From the NCBI RefSeq assembly GCF_023954335.1, contig NZ_JAMLIE010000001.1, positions 1,612,001-1,676,000 of the forward strand: a DNA stretch of 64,000 bases, read 5' to 3'. Position numbers and translations under genes: made by a program. Within the stretch, counting starts at the first letter, position 1, and each line of letters opens with the position of its first letter. The notes under the pieces were generated by a model. That model had not been told where the DNA came from, searched no databases, and was given only the letters and a program-made list of their open reading frames with translations. This stretch comes from Aquamicrobium sp. (lineage in GTDB: Bacteria; Pseudomonadota; Alphaproteobacteria; Rhizobiales; Rhizobiaceae). Shown here in pieces: positions 34,700-43,609 of the stretch.

Positions 34700-35394
34700 T
34701 CGGAGAGGCGGTCCACACCCACACCTTCCAGTACATCGTCGAGAGTCTCGGCCTGGACGAGGGAGAGCTGTTCAACATGTATCGCGAGGTGCCGTCGATC
34801 ACCGACAAGGCGGCGTGGGCGCTCGACTACACCCGCCATCTCGACGATCCCGAGTTCAAGACCGGCACGGACGAGACCGACCAGGCCTTCCTGCGCGACC
34901 TGGTCGCCTTCTACGTCGTATTCGAGGGCATGTGGTTCTACACCGGCTTCGCGCAGATCCTGTCGCTCGGCCGGCGCAACAAGATGGTAGGCATCGCCGA
35001 GCAGTACCAGTACATCCTGCGCGACGAGTCGATCCATCTGAACTTCGGCATCGACGTCATCAACCAGATCAAGCTGGAGAACCCGCATCTGTGGACCTCC
35101 GCCTTCCAGGACGAGGTGCGCGGCATGCTGAAGGACGCGGCGGAGCTCGAGGCGTCTTACGGCCGGGACACGATGCCGCGTGGCTTCCTCGGCCTCAACG
35201 CGGCGTTGTGCGAGGAATATATGCACTTCATCGCCAACCGCCGCTGCGCCCAGCTCGGCCTCAGCCCCGTCTTCGCCGAGGCGGAGAACCCGTTCCCGTG
35301 GATGTCGGAGGCGATGGACCTGAAGAAGGAGAAGAACTTCTTCGAGACCCGCGTCATCGAATACCAGAACGGCGGCGCGCTGAGCTGGGATTAG
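34700..35394 (+). pseudogene. nrdB: Ribonucleotide reductase beta subunit (class I), 5'-truncated
   Basis: About 230 C-terminal residues of NrdB are present. Ferritin-like metal ligands are visible: Glu and His in GEAVHTHTFQYIVESLG, Glu in YVVFEGMWFYTGF, Glu and His in ILRDESIHLNFG. The C-terminal interaction tail ends GGALSWD. The first about 115 residues, with the first Asp ligand, are lost at the junction. The position of the radical Tyr (E-x2-H-x3-Tyr) is Phe, as in class Ic enzymes. A fragment cannot fold into an active radical protein. Another full nrdB copy must exist elsewhere if this pathway is used. Confidence 0.85.
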
Positions 35395-35404
35395 GAGAAG
35401 GAGG

Positions 35405-35436
35405 AGGGGCCGGTCGCTGCCCGGCCGGCCTTTGCC
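35405..35436 (+). terminator. Terminator after nrdB fragment
   Basis: GGCCGG and CCGGCC form a stem around a 7-base loop, followed by CCTTTGCCCTTA. It lies between the convergent nrdB fragment and the exported protein gene. Confidence 0.5.
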
Positions 35437-35437
35437 C

Positions 35438-35935
35438 TTATTCGGTCTGCGTGCCGGGCTCGTGACCGGCGACGAAGATGGTGACGCCGTTGTCGTCGCC
35501 GAATTCCAGCGCGATCACGTCGTTCAGCAGCACCGAGCGCGAGTCGAGCGCGTGGTAGAAGATCGCGCTGCCCTGGATCTCGTTGCGCAGCTCGGTGATC
35601 TGGCTTTCGAACTCGGCCGCCTTGGCCTCGACCGCGGTTTCCTCGTCGCCGAAATCCGGCAGGAAGACGATGTCGACCCGGTCGATGCTGAAGCGGCGGC
35701 GCACCTCGCCGGTGTTCTGCGGCGTCTTCTCGATGGCGGCGACGATGCGGTCCTCGTCGTCGGCGACCGCTTCCTCGTTGGTGTTGACGTCGGAGCCGAC
35801 GATGGCGTCGATGGTGCCTTCGGTGTTGAGGCCCTGCGCCATCAGCGGGCTGCCGGGCGCGACGGCGACGGCCAGCGCCGCCAGCAGCACGAGATGGAGG
35901 AAACCGGGCTTTTCCGGGGTGCGTATTGCGTTCAA
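35438..35935 (-). CDS. Exported hypothetical protein
   Basis: The product is 165 residues. A signal peptide-like start (FLHLVLLAALAVAVAPGSPL, then MAQG) suggests export. The mature part is acidic and begins LNTEGTIDAIVGSDV; the second half (EFESQITELRNEIQGSAIFY, then HALDSRSVLLNDVIALEFGD) has strand-helix alternation, but I recognise no family. It may be periplasmic. It stands alone between terminators. Confidence 0.6.
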   Translation of the reverse strand: MNAIRTPEKPGFLHLVLLAALAVAVAPGSPLMAQGLNTEGTIDAIVGSDVNTNEEAVADDEDRIVAAIEKTPQNTGEVRRRFSIDRVDIVFLPDFGDEETAVEAKAAEFESQITELRNEIQGSAIFYHALDSRSVLLNDVIALEFGDDNGVTIFVAGHEPGTQTE

Positions 35936-36157
35936 GGATCAGTCTCCCTTTCCTTTACGCGGGACAGGTTAATGGGCTCGAAAGAACCCAATGCGCGAAC
36001 GGCGCGATTGTTTCGCGCCTTTTTCCCGGCCGCGAACGGCGGGATGCGCCTCGCGAACGGCGAACCGTCCGTCGAGGGCGGGGAGGGTTTGGCCCTTTAT
36101 GGCGGCGAGGTCAAGCGCCCGGGGGGAGGGAAGGCGGCGTGGCGCGGGGCCGCGCCC

Positions 36158-36943
36158 TCAGAGCGTGTCCTTCACCGCGCGGATCGCCTCGGCGATCGTT
36201 CCCGCCCACTTCGCTGCGTTTTCCGGCGTCCGGATCAGGTCGTTCCTGACCTCGAATTCGACGCAGGGCAGGCCGCGCTTCTCGCCGTGGACGGGGATGG
36301 CGTAGTCGGTCTCGTCGCCGACGCTGTAGGGCTCGTTGATACCGACGCAATAGCCGGTGTTCCGCTTCAGCCACTCGCCCACCGCCGGGGCGAACGCAGT
36401 GTCGCGCTTGTAGAGGACGCCGATTTCCCACGGCCTGCTGATGCCCCGGAACACCGGCGTGAAGCTGTGGATGGTGACGAGCAGCGTGCGCCGGCCCTCG
36501 GCCGCCCGTTGGTCGAGCGCGCCCGCGACAGCGTCGTGGAACGGCCAGAAGATCGCCTCGGCGCGCGCCTTCCGTTCCGCCTCGCCGATGCCGGCATTGG
36601 CGGGGATGACCGTGTCCTCGCTGCGGGCCGGGGTAAAGTCCTGAACGTCCGGCCGGCGGTTGCAGTCGCAGACGAGGCGCGAGTAGCGCTGCGTGAACAG
36701 CGGCGCGTCGAGCATCGCCGACAGCGTCGTCGCCACGTCCTTCGCGCCGATGTCCCAGGCGATGTGGCGCTGAAGGTCGGTGTCCGACAGCCCCATGTCG
36801 CCATAGGCGCGCGGGATCAGCCGGCCGGCATGCTCGCAGATCAGGAAGAAATCCGATTGCCCCCCGGCATTGTGAATCTCGAGCGGGTGCGGCTCGTCCT
36901 GCGCCAGGATCGGGAAGACGGCGGCCTGAACGGAACGGGTCAA
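36158..36943 (-). CDS. N-formylglutamate amidohydrolase family protein
   Basis: The product is 261 residues. Family features are FFLICEHAGRLIPRAYGDMG (zinc His and Glu), HIAWDIGAKDVATTLSAML, RYSRLVCDCNRRPD, TIHSFTPVF and PCVEFEVRNDLI. These zinc enzymes hydrolyse N-formyl-amino acids or similar amides. Start chosen is TTG at 36943, 7 bases behind AGGAGG; a longer frame to 36982 has no such signal. It diverges from the amino-acid-type ABC transporter and probably belongs to the same catabolic system. Confidence 0.82.
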   Translation of the reverse strand: MTRSVQAAVFPILAQDEPHPLEIHNAGGQSDFFLICEHAGRLIPRAYGDMGLSDTDLQRHIAWDIGAKDVATTLSAMLDAPLFTQRYSRLVCDCNRRPDVQDFTPARSEDTVIPANAGIGEAERKARAEAIFWPFHDAVAGALDQRAAEGRRTLLVTIHSFTPVFRGISRPWEIGVLYKRDTAFAPAVGEWLKRNTGYCVGINEPYSVGDETDYAIPVHGEKRGLPCVEFEVRNDLIRTPENAAKWAGTIAEAIRAVKDTL

Positions 36944-37015
36944 GATGAAACCTCCTGGGCGAAATTGTCTGAAATCGTACAAAACCGCATGAAAAATTCA
37001 ACTTGTATCTTTTCG

Positions 37016-37055
37016 TTGACGTTGCCGCGACGAGGACCCTATCATCGCGGCAACG
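37016..37055 (+). promoter_or_regulatory. Promoter and operator of the ABC transporter operon
   Basis: TTGACG at 37016-37021 and TATCAT at 37040-37045 are 18 bases apart. An 11-base inverted repeat, CGTTGCCGCGA at 37020-37030 and TCGCGGCAACG at 37045-37055, overlaps both elements, so a repressor bound there would block the promoter. The regulator is unknown; the RpiR protein of this cluster is a candidate. Confidence 0.6.
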
Positions 37056-37081
37056 AAAACATCGAGACATGAATTGAGGGG

Positions 37082-37873
37082 ATGACGGGCCAGGCGATTA
37101 TCGAGGCAAGGGGGCTTTCCATGCGCTTCGGCGGCGTCGTCGCCGTCGACGGCTATTCGCTGACCCTCGGCCGAGACGATCTCGCCGGGCTGATCGGGCC
37201 GAACGGCGCGGGCAAGACCACGGCCTTCAACCTCCTGACCGGCGTGCTGCGCCCCTCGGCCGGCTCCATCGCCGTCGACGGCCATGACATGACCGGGCAA
37301 AGGCCCCATCGGCTGGCCGCGGCCGGTCTGGCGCGCACCTTCCAGAACATCCGCCTGTTCGCCGACCTGTCGGTGCTGGAGAACGTGATGTGCGGCGGCC
37401 ACATGCGCCGGGGATCCTCGCTGTTCCCGACGCTCGCCTGGTCGCCGTCCTTCCGCCGCAACGAGGCCGCCATCGCCGCGGACGCCGCCCGCATCGTCGG
37501 CGAGGTCGGGCTGTTGGCCGCCATCGACCGGCGGGCGGGAGACCTCTCCTACGGCGACCAGCGCCGCGTCGAGATCGCCCGCGCGCTGGCGACCGGCCCG
37601 AAGGCCCTTCTGCTCGACGAGCCGGCGGCCGGCCTGAACCCCAGCGAGACGCAGGCGCTGGTCGATCTGATCCGCCGCATCAACGGCGAGTTCGGCATCG
37701 GCGTCCTCGTCGTCGAGCACGACATGCGCCTCGTCATGGACCTGTGCCGGCGCATCCAGGTCATCAATCGCGGCCGCCTCGTCTGCGAGGGCACACCGGC
37801 AGAGGTTCAGGCCGACCCGGCCGTGATCGAGGCCTATCTCGGCACGCGGCGTCAGGGGGCGGCCCATGGCTGA
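37082..37873 (+). CDS. livG: Branched-chain-type ABC transporter ATPase 1 (LivG)
   Basis: The product is 263 residues. Walker A GPNGAGKTTAFNLL, the LivG-specific VARTFQNIRLF region, signature LSYGDQRRVEIARAL and Walker B ALLLDEPAAGLNPSE are all present. It powers uptake of amino acids or related amides through the LivHM permeases. The start follows GAGGGG. livF overlaps its end by eight bases. Confidence 0.92.
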   Translation: MTGQAIIEARGLSMRFGGVVAVDGYSLTLGRDDLAGLIGPNGAGKTTAFNLLTGVLRPSAGSIAVDGHDMTGQRPHRLAAAGLARTFQNIRLFADLSVLENVMCGGHMRRGSSLFPTLAWSPSFRRNEAAIAADAARIVGEVGLLAAIDRRAGDLSYGDQRRVEIARALATGPKALLLDEPAAGLNPSETQALVDLIRRINGEFGIGVLVVEHDMRLVMDLCRRIQVINRGRLVCEGTPAEVQADPAVIEAYLGTRRQGAAHG

Positions 37874-38603
37874 GTCCGCCATGCTCGATGTGAAGGGGCT
37901 GAACGTCCATCGCGGCGCGACGCATGTGCTGAAGGATGTCTCCTTCGAGGTGGGCAGGGGCGAGCTCGTCGCGCTGATCGGCGCCAACGGGGCGGGCAAG
38001 TCCACCACCTTGCTCGCGCTCTCCGGGCTGCTGCCGGTCAAGGCGGGCAGCGCCGTGATGGCCGCCGAGGCCGGCCCGCTGGAGCTGACGCGCGCCTCCA
38101 CCGAGGCGATCGTGCGCGCCGGGCTGATCCACTGCCCCGAGGGCCGGCAGATCTTCCAGTCGCTGACGGTCGAGGAGAACCTCGCCCTCGGCGCCTATAC
38201 CCGCACCGACAGGGAATGGATCGAGCGGACGACGCAGGAGGTCCATGCGCTGTTCCCGATCCTGCGCGAGCGCGCCTCGACGCCGGCCGGCGCGCTTTCC
38301 GGCGGCGAGCAGATGATGGTGGCGATGGGCCGTGCGCTGCTCGGCGCGCCGAAGCTGCTGCTGCTCGACGAGCCCTCGCTGGGCCTCGCCCCCAAGGTGA
38401 TCGAGACCATCTTCGACGTCATCGCCGAGCTGAAGGCGCGCGGCGTCACCATCCTGCTGATCGAGCAGAACGCGGCGATGGCGCTGGAGATCGCCGACCG
38501 CGCCCATGTCATGGAGAACGGCCGCATCACCCTGTCCGGCACCGGGGCGGAGCTTGCCGGGAACGACAGGGTGCGGCAGTCCTATCTGGGGGTCGCGGGA
38601 TGA
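37866..38603 (+). CDS. livF: Branched-chain-type ABC transporter ATPase 2 (LivF)
   Basis: The product is 245 residues. Walker A GANGAGKSTTLLALSG, signature LSGGEQMMVAMGRALLG and Walker B LLLLDEPSLGLAPKVIE identify the LivF partner ATPase. The segment LIHCPEGRQIFQSLTVEENL is typical of LivF. It works as a heterodimer with the LivG protein. The stop overlaps the livH start (ATGA). Confidence 0.92.
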   Translation: MAESAMLDVKGLNVHRGATHVLKDVSFEVGRGELVALIGANGAGKSTTLLALSGLLPVKAGSAVMAAEAGPLELTRASTEAIVRAGLIHCPEGRQIFQSLTVEENLALGAYTRTDREWIERTTQEVHALFPILRERASTPAGALSGGEQMMVAMGRALLGAPKLLLLDEPSLGLAPKVIETIFDVIAELKARGVTILLIEQNAAMALEIADRAHVMENGRITLSGTGAELAGNDRVRQSYLGVAG

Positions 38604-39490
38604 ACCAGTACCTCTTCCAGCAGCTCATCAACGGCCTCGCGCTCGGCAGCCTCTACGCCCTCGTCGCCATCGGCTTCTCGATGATCTACGGCATTGTGCG
38701 GCTGATCAACTTCGCCCATGGCGACCTCGTGATGATCGGCGCGTTCTCGACGCTGGGCATGGTGCTCTACGGCGTGCCGTGGCCGCTCATCCTGATTTTC
38801 GTGCTGATGATCGGGGCGCTGGCAGGCATGACCATCCAGACCCTCGTCTTCCGCCCGATCATCGGCGCGCCGCAGGTCACGGGCTTCATCGCCACGCTCG
38901 CCGTTTCCATCGTCATCCAGAACACGGCGCTGATGATCCTGTCGGGCCAGCCGCGCAACTTCCTGTTCCCGGCGGCGATGCGCCAGCGCGTCTCGCTCGG
39001 CGGGGTCAGCGCCTCGATGACCGACCTCGTCATCATCGGCCTGACGATGGCGCTGATCGCGCTCCTGTTCGTCGTCGTCTACCGCACGCGGCTCGGCCGG
39101 GCGATGCGCGCCACCGCCGAGAACCTGATGGCGGCGCGGCTGATGGGCATCGCCGTCAACCGCACCATCCTCGCCGCCTTCGCCATCGGCTCGGCGCTCG
39201 CCGCCGTCGCCGGCCTGCTGTGGGGCGGCAAGTTCGGCCAGATCGACCCGCTGCTCGGCTTCGCGCCGGGCCTCAAGGCGTTCATCGCCTGCGTCATCGG
39301 CGGCGTCGGCTCCATCGGCGGCGCGATGCTGGGCGGCTATATCCTCGGCCTCGCCGAGGTGCTGTTCGTCGGCCTCCTGCCGCAGGAATATGCCGGCTAT
39401 CGCGACGTGTTCGTGTTCTCGCTGCTGATCCTCATCCTTCTCGTCAAGCCGTCGGGGCTGTTTGTCCGCCATGTCGAAGAGCGCGCCTGA
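38600..39490 (+). CDS. livH: Branched-chain-type ABC permease (LivH)
   Basis: The product is 296 residues with about eight membrane helices. Family sequences are QQLINGLALGSLYALVAIGF, SMIYGIVRLINFAHGDLVM, and the coupling-helix region TRLGRAMRATAENLMAARLM. The C-terminal half has the conserved GKFGQIDPLLGFAPGLKAF. It overlaps livF and livM, so the operon is translationally coupled. Confidence 0.92.
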   Translation: MNQYLFQQLINGLALGSLYALVAIGFSMIYGIVRLINFAHGDLVMIGAFSTLGMVLYGVPWPLILIFVLMIGALAGMTIQTLVFRPIIGAPQVTGFIATLAVSIVIQNTALMILSGQPRNFLFPAAMRQRVSLGGVSASMTDLVIIGLTMALIALLFVVVYRTRLGRAMRATAENLMAARLMGIAVNRTILAAFAIGSALAAVAGLLWGGKFGQIDPLLGFAPGLKAFIACVIGGVGSIGGAMLGGYILGLAEVLFVGLLPQEYAGYRDVFVFSLLILILLVKPSGLFVRHVEERA

Positions 39491-40520
39491 GACATCCGGG
39501 GCGGTGCCCCCGGCCGCAGGATCTGCCGCCGCCGCGCCGCTGCGGGCAGTGCTGGCGCTGATTGCCACTGCTGCGCTGGTGTGGCTGCTGACGCGGGGCG
39601 CGAGCCCTTACCTGACGACGCTGGTGGCGGTGATGTTCATCAACGCCGCGCTCGCCGTCTCGCTGACCCTCACCAACGGCATGACCGGCATGTTCTCGCT
39701 CGGCCATCCCGCCTTCATGACCATCGGCGCCTATGTCGCGGCGATCCTGACCTTCCCGTCGCGGCGCAAGGGCTCGATGCTGCCGGACCTTCCCGAGTTC
39801 ATCGCCGGGCTCGACCTGTCGCTGCTGCCCGCCGCGCTGATCGCCGGCGTCGTCGGCGCGGCCATCGCCTTCCTTGTCGGCCTGCCGGTGCTGCGCCTGC
39901 GCGGCCATTATCTCGCGGTGGCGACGCTGGGCTTGATTGTCATCGTCCAGGGGCTGGCGATGAACTGGAACGGCATCACCCGCGGCGGCGCGGGCCTTTC
40001 CGGCATTCCGCGCCTGTCGAACATCTGGTGGGCCTTCGGCTTCCTGGCGCTGACCTTCGCCGCCGTCTGGCGGATCAAGCATTCCTCGCTCGGCCGGGCG
40101 ATGATGGCGACGCGCGAGAACGACCTCGCCGCCGAGTGCACCGGCATCGACACGGTGCGCATGCGCATGCTCGCCTTCGTGCTCGGCGCGTTCTTCGCCG
40201 CCGTCGCCGGGGCGCTGATGGTGCACCTGATCAGCGTCGTCACGCCGCGCACCTATTCGATCCTGCTCGCCTTCAACCTCGTGGTGATGATCGTCATCGG
40301 CGGCTCGGGCAGCATCGTCGGCGCGGTGCTGGCCGCCTTCGCCATCACCGGCCTGTCGGAGGCGATGCGCCCGGTCGAGGAATCGTTCGGCCTCTACGGC
40401 ATGAGCCAGGTGATCGTGGCGCTGAGCCTGATCCTCGTCCTCTATTTCCGGCCGCAGGGCCTGTTCGGCAGCGGCGAGCCATGGCCGGTGACGCGCTATC
40501 TCAACGGCAGGAGACGCTGA
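39471..40520 (+). CDS. livM: Branched-chain-type ABC permease (LivM)
   Basis: The product is about 349 residues with 8-10 membrane helices. LivM features are LTNGMTGMFSLGHPAFMTIG, RGHYLAVATLGLIVIVQGL and SLGRAMMATRENDLAAECTG. An upstream in-frame ATG at 39462 is possible. It overlaps livH by 20 bases, and its TGA overlaps the next ATG by one base. Confidence 0.92.
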   Translation: MSKSAPETSGAVPPAAGSAAAAPLRAVLALIATAALVWLLTRGASPYLTTLVAVMFINAALAVSLTLTNGMTGMFSLGHPAFMTIGAYVAAILTFPSRRKGSMLPDLPEFIAGLDLSLLPAALIAGVVGAAIAFLVGLPVLRLRGHYLAVATLGLIVIVQGLAMNWNGITRGGAGLSGIPRLSNIWWAFGFLALTFAAVWRIKHSSLGRAMMATRENDLAAECTGIDTVRMRMLAFVLGAFFAAVAGALMVHLISVVTPRTYSILLAFNLVVMIVIGGSGSIVGAVLAAFAITGLSEAMRPVEESFGLYGMSQVIVALSLILVLYFRPQGLFGSGEPWPVTRYLNGRRR

Positions 40521-41164
40521 TGGGCGAGCCCCGCGCGCAGGACGTCTTTAGCAGCCGCGCCCGGCCGCTCGAAGCGGCGCGCATGGCGCTGCTCGTCATC
40601 GACGCGCAGAACTGGGTGATGGACGAAGAGAACCGCCAGCCGCGCCCCCACTTCTACGAAGACGCGCGCGGCTTCGTCATTCCCAACATCGCCCGGCTGG
40701 CCGAGGCGTCGCGCCGCCTCGGCGTCGAGGTGATCTACACGGTGATGGAGAACTTCACCGAGGACGGGCGCGACCGCAGCCTCGACTACAAGCTGTCGAA
40801 CTTCTTCATCGCGAAGGGATCGCACGACGCGAAGGTCATCGACGAATTGCGCCCCGGCCGCGACGAGATGGTGATCCCGAAAACCTCGTCCAGCCTCTTC
40901 AACTCGACCAATTTCGAGTATCTGGTGCGCAATATCGGCATCGACACCGTCGCGGTGACCGGCTTCCTGACCGACCAGTGCGTCGACCACACCATCCGCG
41001 ACGGCGCCGACCGCGGCTTCCACATGATCTGCGTCAGCGACGGCGTCGCCACCGACACGCGCGCCCGCCACGAGGCCGCGCTCAACGCCTTCAAGGGCTA
41101 TTGCCGCACCGAGACCACCGCCTCGCTGATCGCCGCGATGGAGCGCGATTTTAGCGCCGCGTGA
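40520..41164 (+). CDS. Isochorismatase-fold cysteine amidohydrolase 1
   Basis: The product is 214 residues. The catalytic triad of the family is present: Asp28 (LLVIDAQN), Lys121 (VIPKTSSSLFNST) and Cys154 (LTDQCVDHTIRDG). The cis-peptide-type context TGFLTDQC is normal. Such enzymes hydrolyse amides (nicotinamidase, N-carbamoylsarcosine amidase) or isochorismate. It is the last gene of the transporter operon, coupled to livM, and is a clear paralogue of the protein at 44974-45606. The substrate is presumably what the transporter imports. Confidence 0.85.
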   Translation: MGEPRAQDVFSSRARPLEAARMALLVIDAQNWVMDEENRQPRPHFYEDARGFVIPNIARLAEASRRLGVEVIYTVMENFTEDGRDRSLDYKLSNFFIAKGSHDAKVIDELRPGRDEMVIPKTSSSLFNSTNFEYLVRNIGIDTVAVTGFLTDQCVDHTIRDGADRGFHMICVSDGVATDTRARHEAALNAFKGYCRTETTASLIAAMERDFSAA

Positions 41165-41223
41165 GCGGGCAGGGGGCGCTTTGCCGAGTCCCGTTCGCGC
41201 CGACCCCTCACTGACCCTTCGGG

Positions 41224-41316
41224 CCACCTCTCCCCAGAGGGGAGAGGAAAAGGCCAAGCTGAATAAAATGCCGGCAAGGCGGCCGCGATTTTCCTCTCCC
41301 CTCTGGGGAGAGGTGG
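41224..41316. repeat. Short inverted-repeat element (MITE-like)
   Basis: Two perfect 28-base inverted arms (41224-41251, starting CCACCTCTCCCC, and 41289-41316) enclose 37 bases. Outside them CCTCAC and GTGAGG form a further pair. It lies between the convergent amidohydrolase and glutamine synthetase-like genes and may act as a terminator. Structure resembles dispersed rhizobial palindromic repeats. Confidence 0.65.
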
Positions 41317-41374
41317 CGAGCGCAGCGAGCCGGTGAGGCGTCCGCGCCGACGTTGAACGTTACCTGGCCCCCCC

Positions 41375-42685
41375 TCAGTACGCCGCCGCATAGCGGGCGC
41401 ACTGCTCCTCGACGGAGAGCTTGTCCATCATCTCGGCCTCGAAGCGCTTGTGCGCGAGATAGGCCTTCTTCAGCTCCGCCCCGAAGCTCTCCGCCAGCAC
41501 GGTGTCGGCCTCGAACAGGTCGAGCGCCTCGCCGAGCGACTGCGGCAGGCGCACGATATCCAGTTCGCGCAGGCGTTCGGGCGAGAGGTTCTGCGGCGCG
41601 CCCTCGCACACGGCCGGGATCGGCAGGCCGGAATCGAGGCCGTGGAGGCCGGCGGCCAGCATCGCGCCGAGGACGAGATAGGGGCTCGCCGCCGCGTCGG
41701 CGGCGCGGAACTCGAAATGGAACTGCTTCGTGATGTCCGCCGTCTGGAAAACCGGGCAGATGCGCACGCCCGCCTCGCGGTCGCGATAGCCGAGATTGTT
41801 GTAGGCCGCGCTCCAGCGGTTCGGCGTCAGCCGCAGGTAGGAGATCGAGGCGGCGGCGGTGACGGCGGTGATGGCCGGCAGGCACGCCAGCATGCCGGCG
41901 ACGAAGCTGCCGGCCCGCGCCGACAGGCCGTCGGCATGCGAGGGATCGTGGTTGACCGGCGCGCCGGTCGCGGCGTCCATCAGGCTGAAATGGACATGGA
42001 CGCCGTTGCCGACCGCGTCGGGCCGCAGGATCGGCGTGAACGAGACCCGGCTGCCGAGATCGTGCGCGACCGCGCGCGCGATCTCGCGCACCGCCACCGC
42101 CTGGTCGGCGGCCGCGACGCCGACGGCCGGGCCGACGGTGACCTCGTACTGCTTCGGCCCATATTCCGGCATGAAGGTGTCGAGCGAAAGGCCCGCCTCC
42201 TTCAGCGCGCCGAGATAGCGCTCGGCGAACGCGCCCTGCCGGCGGAAGGAATCGAGCGCGTAGCTGGCGTTCGGCTTCTCCTCCACCGCCTCGTAGACGA
42301 ATTCGTGCTCGAACGCGGCCTTGACCTTCAGCCCGTGGCGCTCCTCGATCGCGGCGAGGACGCGCTTGAGGAAGCCGCGCGGGCACACCGGCCACGGCGT
42401 GCCGTCGAGATGCAGGATGTCGCCCATGACGAAATGCTCGGCCGCGGCGTCCGACCCGAAATCGATGCGCACGCGGGTGTCAGGGTCGGGGATCAGCACG
42501 AGGTCGCCGAACGGCCCCCACGGGCTCGGCGCGATCGGCCCGTGCGCAGTGATCATGCTGTTGGTCGGCGTCCAGCCGATGCCCTTCTTCAGCCGGTCCG
42601 CGAGATCGGATGCCGGAAACCCCTTGCCCCGCGTCTGGCCGCCGAGGTCGGTGGTGCACAGCATTACGATTTCTTCTTTTTTCAT
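41375..42685 (-). CDS. Glutamine synthetase family protein (gamma-glutamyl ligase type)
   Basis: The product is 436 residues. Glutamine synthetase features are KAAFEHEFVYE (metal Glu), PEYGPKQYEVTVGP, GNGVHVHFSL (metal His), SYLRLTPNRWSAAYNNLGYR and FEFRAADAAASPYLVLGAML. The sequence diverges from GlnA and resembles catabolic relatives such as gamma-glutamylpolyamine or gamma-glutamylamide synthetases. In this context it probably glutamylates an amine released in the pathway (inference). It is on the opposite strand to the transporter genes, downstream of the RpiR gene. Confidence 0.82.
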   Translation of the reverse strand: MKKEEIVMLCTTDLGGQTRGKGFPASDLADRLKKGIGWTPTNSMITAHGPIAPSPWGPFGDLVLIPDPDTRVRIDFGSDAAAEHFVMGDILHLDGTPWPVCPRGFLKRVLAAIEERHGLKVKAAFEHEFVYEAVEEKPNASYALDSFRRQGAFAERYLGALKEAGLSLDTFMPEYGPKQYEVTVGPAVGVAAADQAVAVREIARAVAHDLGSRVSFTPILRPDAVGNGVHVHFSLMDAATGAPVNHDPSHADGLSARAGSFVAGMLACLPAITAVTAAASISYLRLTPNRWSAAYNNLGYRDREAGVRICPVFQTADITKQFHFEFRAADAAASPYLVLGAMLAAGLHGLDSGLPIPAVCEGAPQNLSPERLRELDIVRLPQSLGEALDLFEADTVLAESFGAELKKAYLAHKRFEAEMMDKLSVEEQCARYAAAY

Positions 42686-42717
42686 CCTGGTCCCCTTCTT
42701 TCCCGTTCGGGCCTGTC

Positions 42718-43587
42718 CTATCCGGCGCGCTCGCCGCGCAGGACTTCGAGCCGCTCGATCCTCTTCCTGCCGTCGGCGCCGATCCGCGCCGCGGTCGCGC
42801 CGACCATCGCCTCGCCCAGCGCCATGCCCACCGTCAGCATGTCGAACACCGAGGGCGCCTCGACCGGAAACGGCAGCACGTGCCGGGCCACGCGCGAGAT
42901 CGGTGATTGCCACACGTCGGTGAACAGCACCACGGTCGCGCCCTGCTGCGTCGCCGCCTTGGTGGCGAAGTCGATGACGTCCTGCTGGTAGCGGCGCACG
43001 TCGAACACGACGAGCACGCTGTTGCGGCCGATGTCGAGCAGCTGGTGCGGCCATCGCTGCGTCTGCCCGCCGATGACATGGATCTTGCCGCGCACGGCCG
43101 AGAGCAGTTCCGCGATATAGGTCGCGAGGTTTGAGGAATAGCGCCCGCCGAGGAAATGGATGTCGCGGCGCTGCTCGGCCAGCAGTGCGGCGACGTTGTC
43201 GAACTCGCTCGCCGGGACGACGCGCTCCAGCTCCTCGAGCCGCGCCGCGACATTGGCCGTGAACCGGCCGAGCGAATGCGAGGGCGCGCCGGCCTCCCGT
43301 TCCTCCGGCCGGCTGAAGCGCAGCAGCGGCGATTGCAGCGTCACCTCGAGATGCCGGCGCAGCGAATCCTGGAAATCGGCGTAGATGGAAAAGCCGAGGC
43401 GGCGCACGAGCCTGAGCACCGTCGCCGTGCTGACGCCGCTCTGCTCGGCGAATTCGGCGACGGTGTTGAGGCCGGCCATCGGGTAGTTGGCCATCAGGTG
43501 GCGCGCGGCGCGCGCCTCGCGCTGGCTCAGCGACGGCAATTCCCTTCTCAGGCGTTCAAGCACGTCGGCGGGTTCCGTTCCTGCCAT
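42718..43587 (-). CDS. RpiR/MurR family transcriptional regulator
   Basis: The product is 289 residues. The N-terminal HTH_6 domain (LSQREARAARHLMANYPMAG, then TVAEFAEQSGVSTATVLRLV) is followed by an SIS domain (FLGGRYSSNLATYIAELL, SVLVVFDVRRYQQDVIDF). SIS domains usually sense phosphosugars, but in this subgroup next to amino-acid transporters other ligands are likely. It diverges from the binding-protein gene with an inverted repeat between, so it probably regulates that gene and its own. Confidence 0.88.
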   Translation of the reverse strand: MAGTEPADVLERLRRELPSLSQREARAARHLMANYPMAGLNTVAEFAEQSGVSTATVLRLVRRLGFSIYADFQDSLRRHLEVTLQSPLLRFSRPEEREAGAPSHSLGRFTANVAARLEELERVVPASEFDNVAALLAEQRRDIHFLGGRYSSNLATYIAELLSAVRGKIHVIGGQTQRWPHQLLDIGRNSVLVVFDVRRYQQDVIDFATKAATQQGATVVLFTDVWQSPISRVARHVLPFPVEAPSVFDMLTVGMALGEAMVGATAARIGADGRKRIERLEVLRGERAG

Positions 43588-43609
43588 GGACTTTCCTCCC
43601 CTTCCTGTA

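Noticed and set aside
34413..35465. A 350-codon plus-strand frame over the nrdB region
   Set aside because: The nrdB frame has the metal-ligand motifs; this overlapping frame is arginine/proline-rich and has no family features.
37082..40520. Assignment to leucine/isoleucine/valine uptake proper
   Set aside because: The transporter family is clear, but the linked amidohydrolases, ligase and RpiR regulator point to another substrate. The liv symbols are used only as family names.
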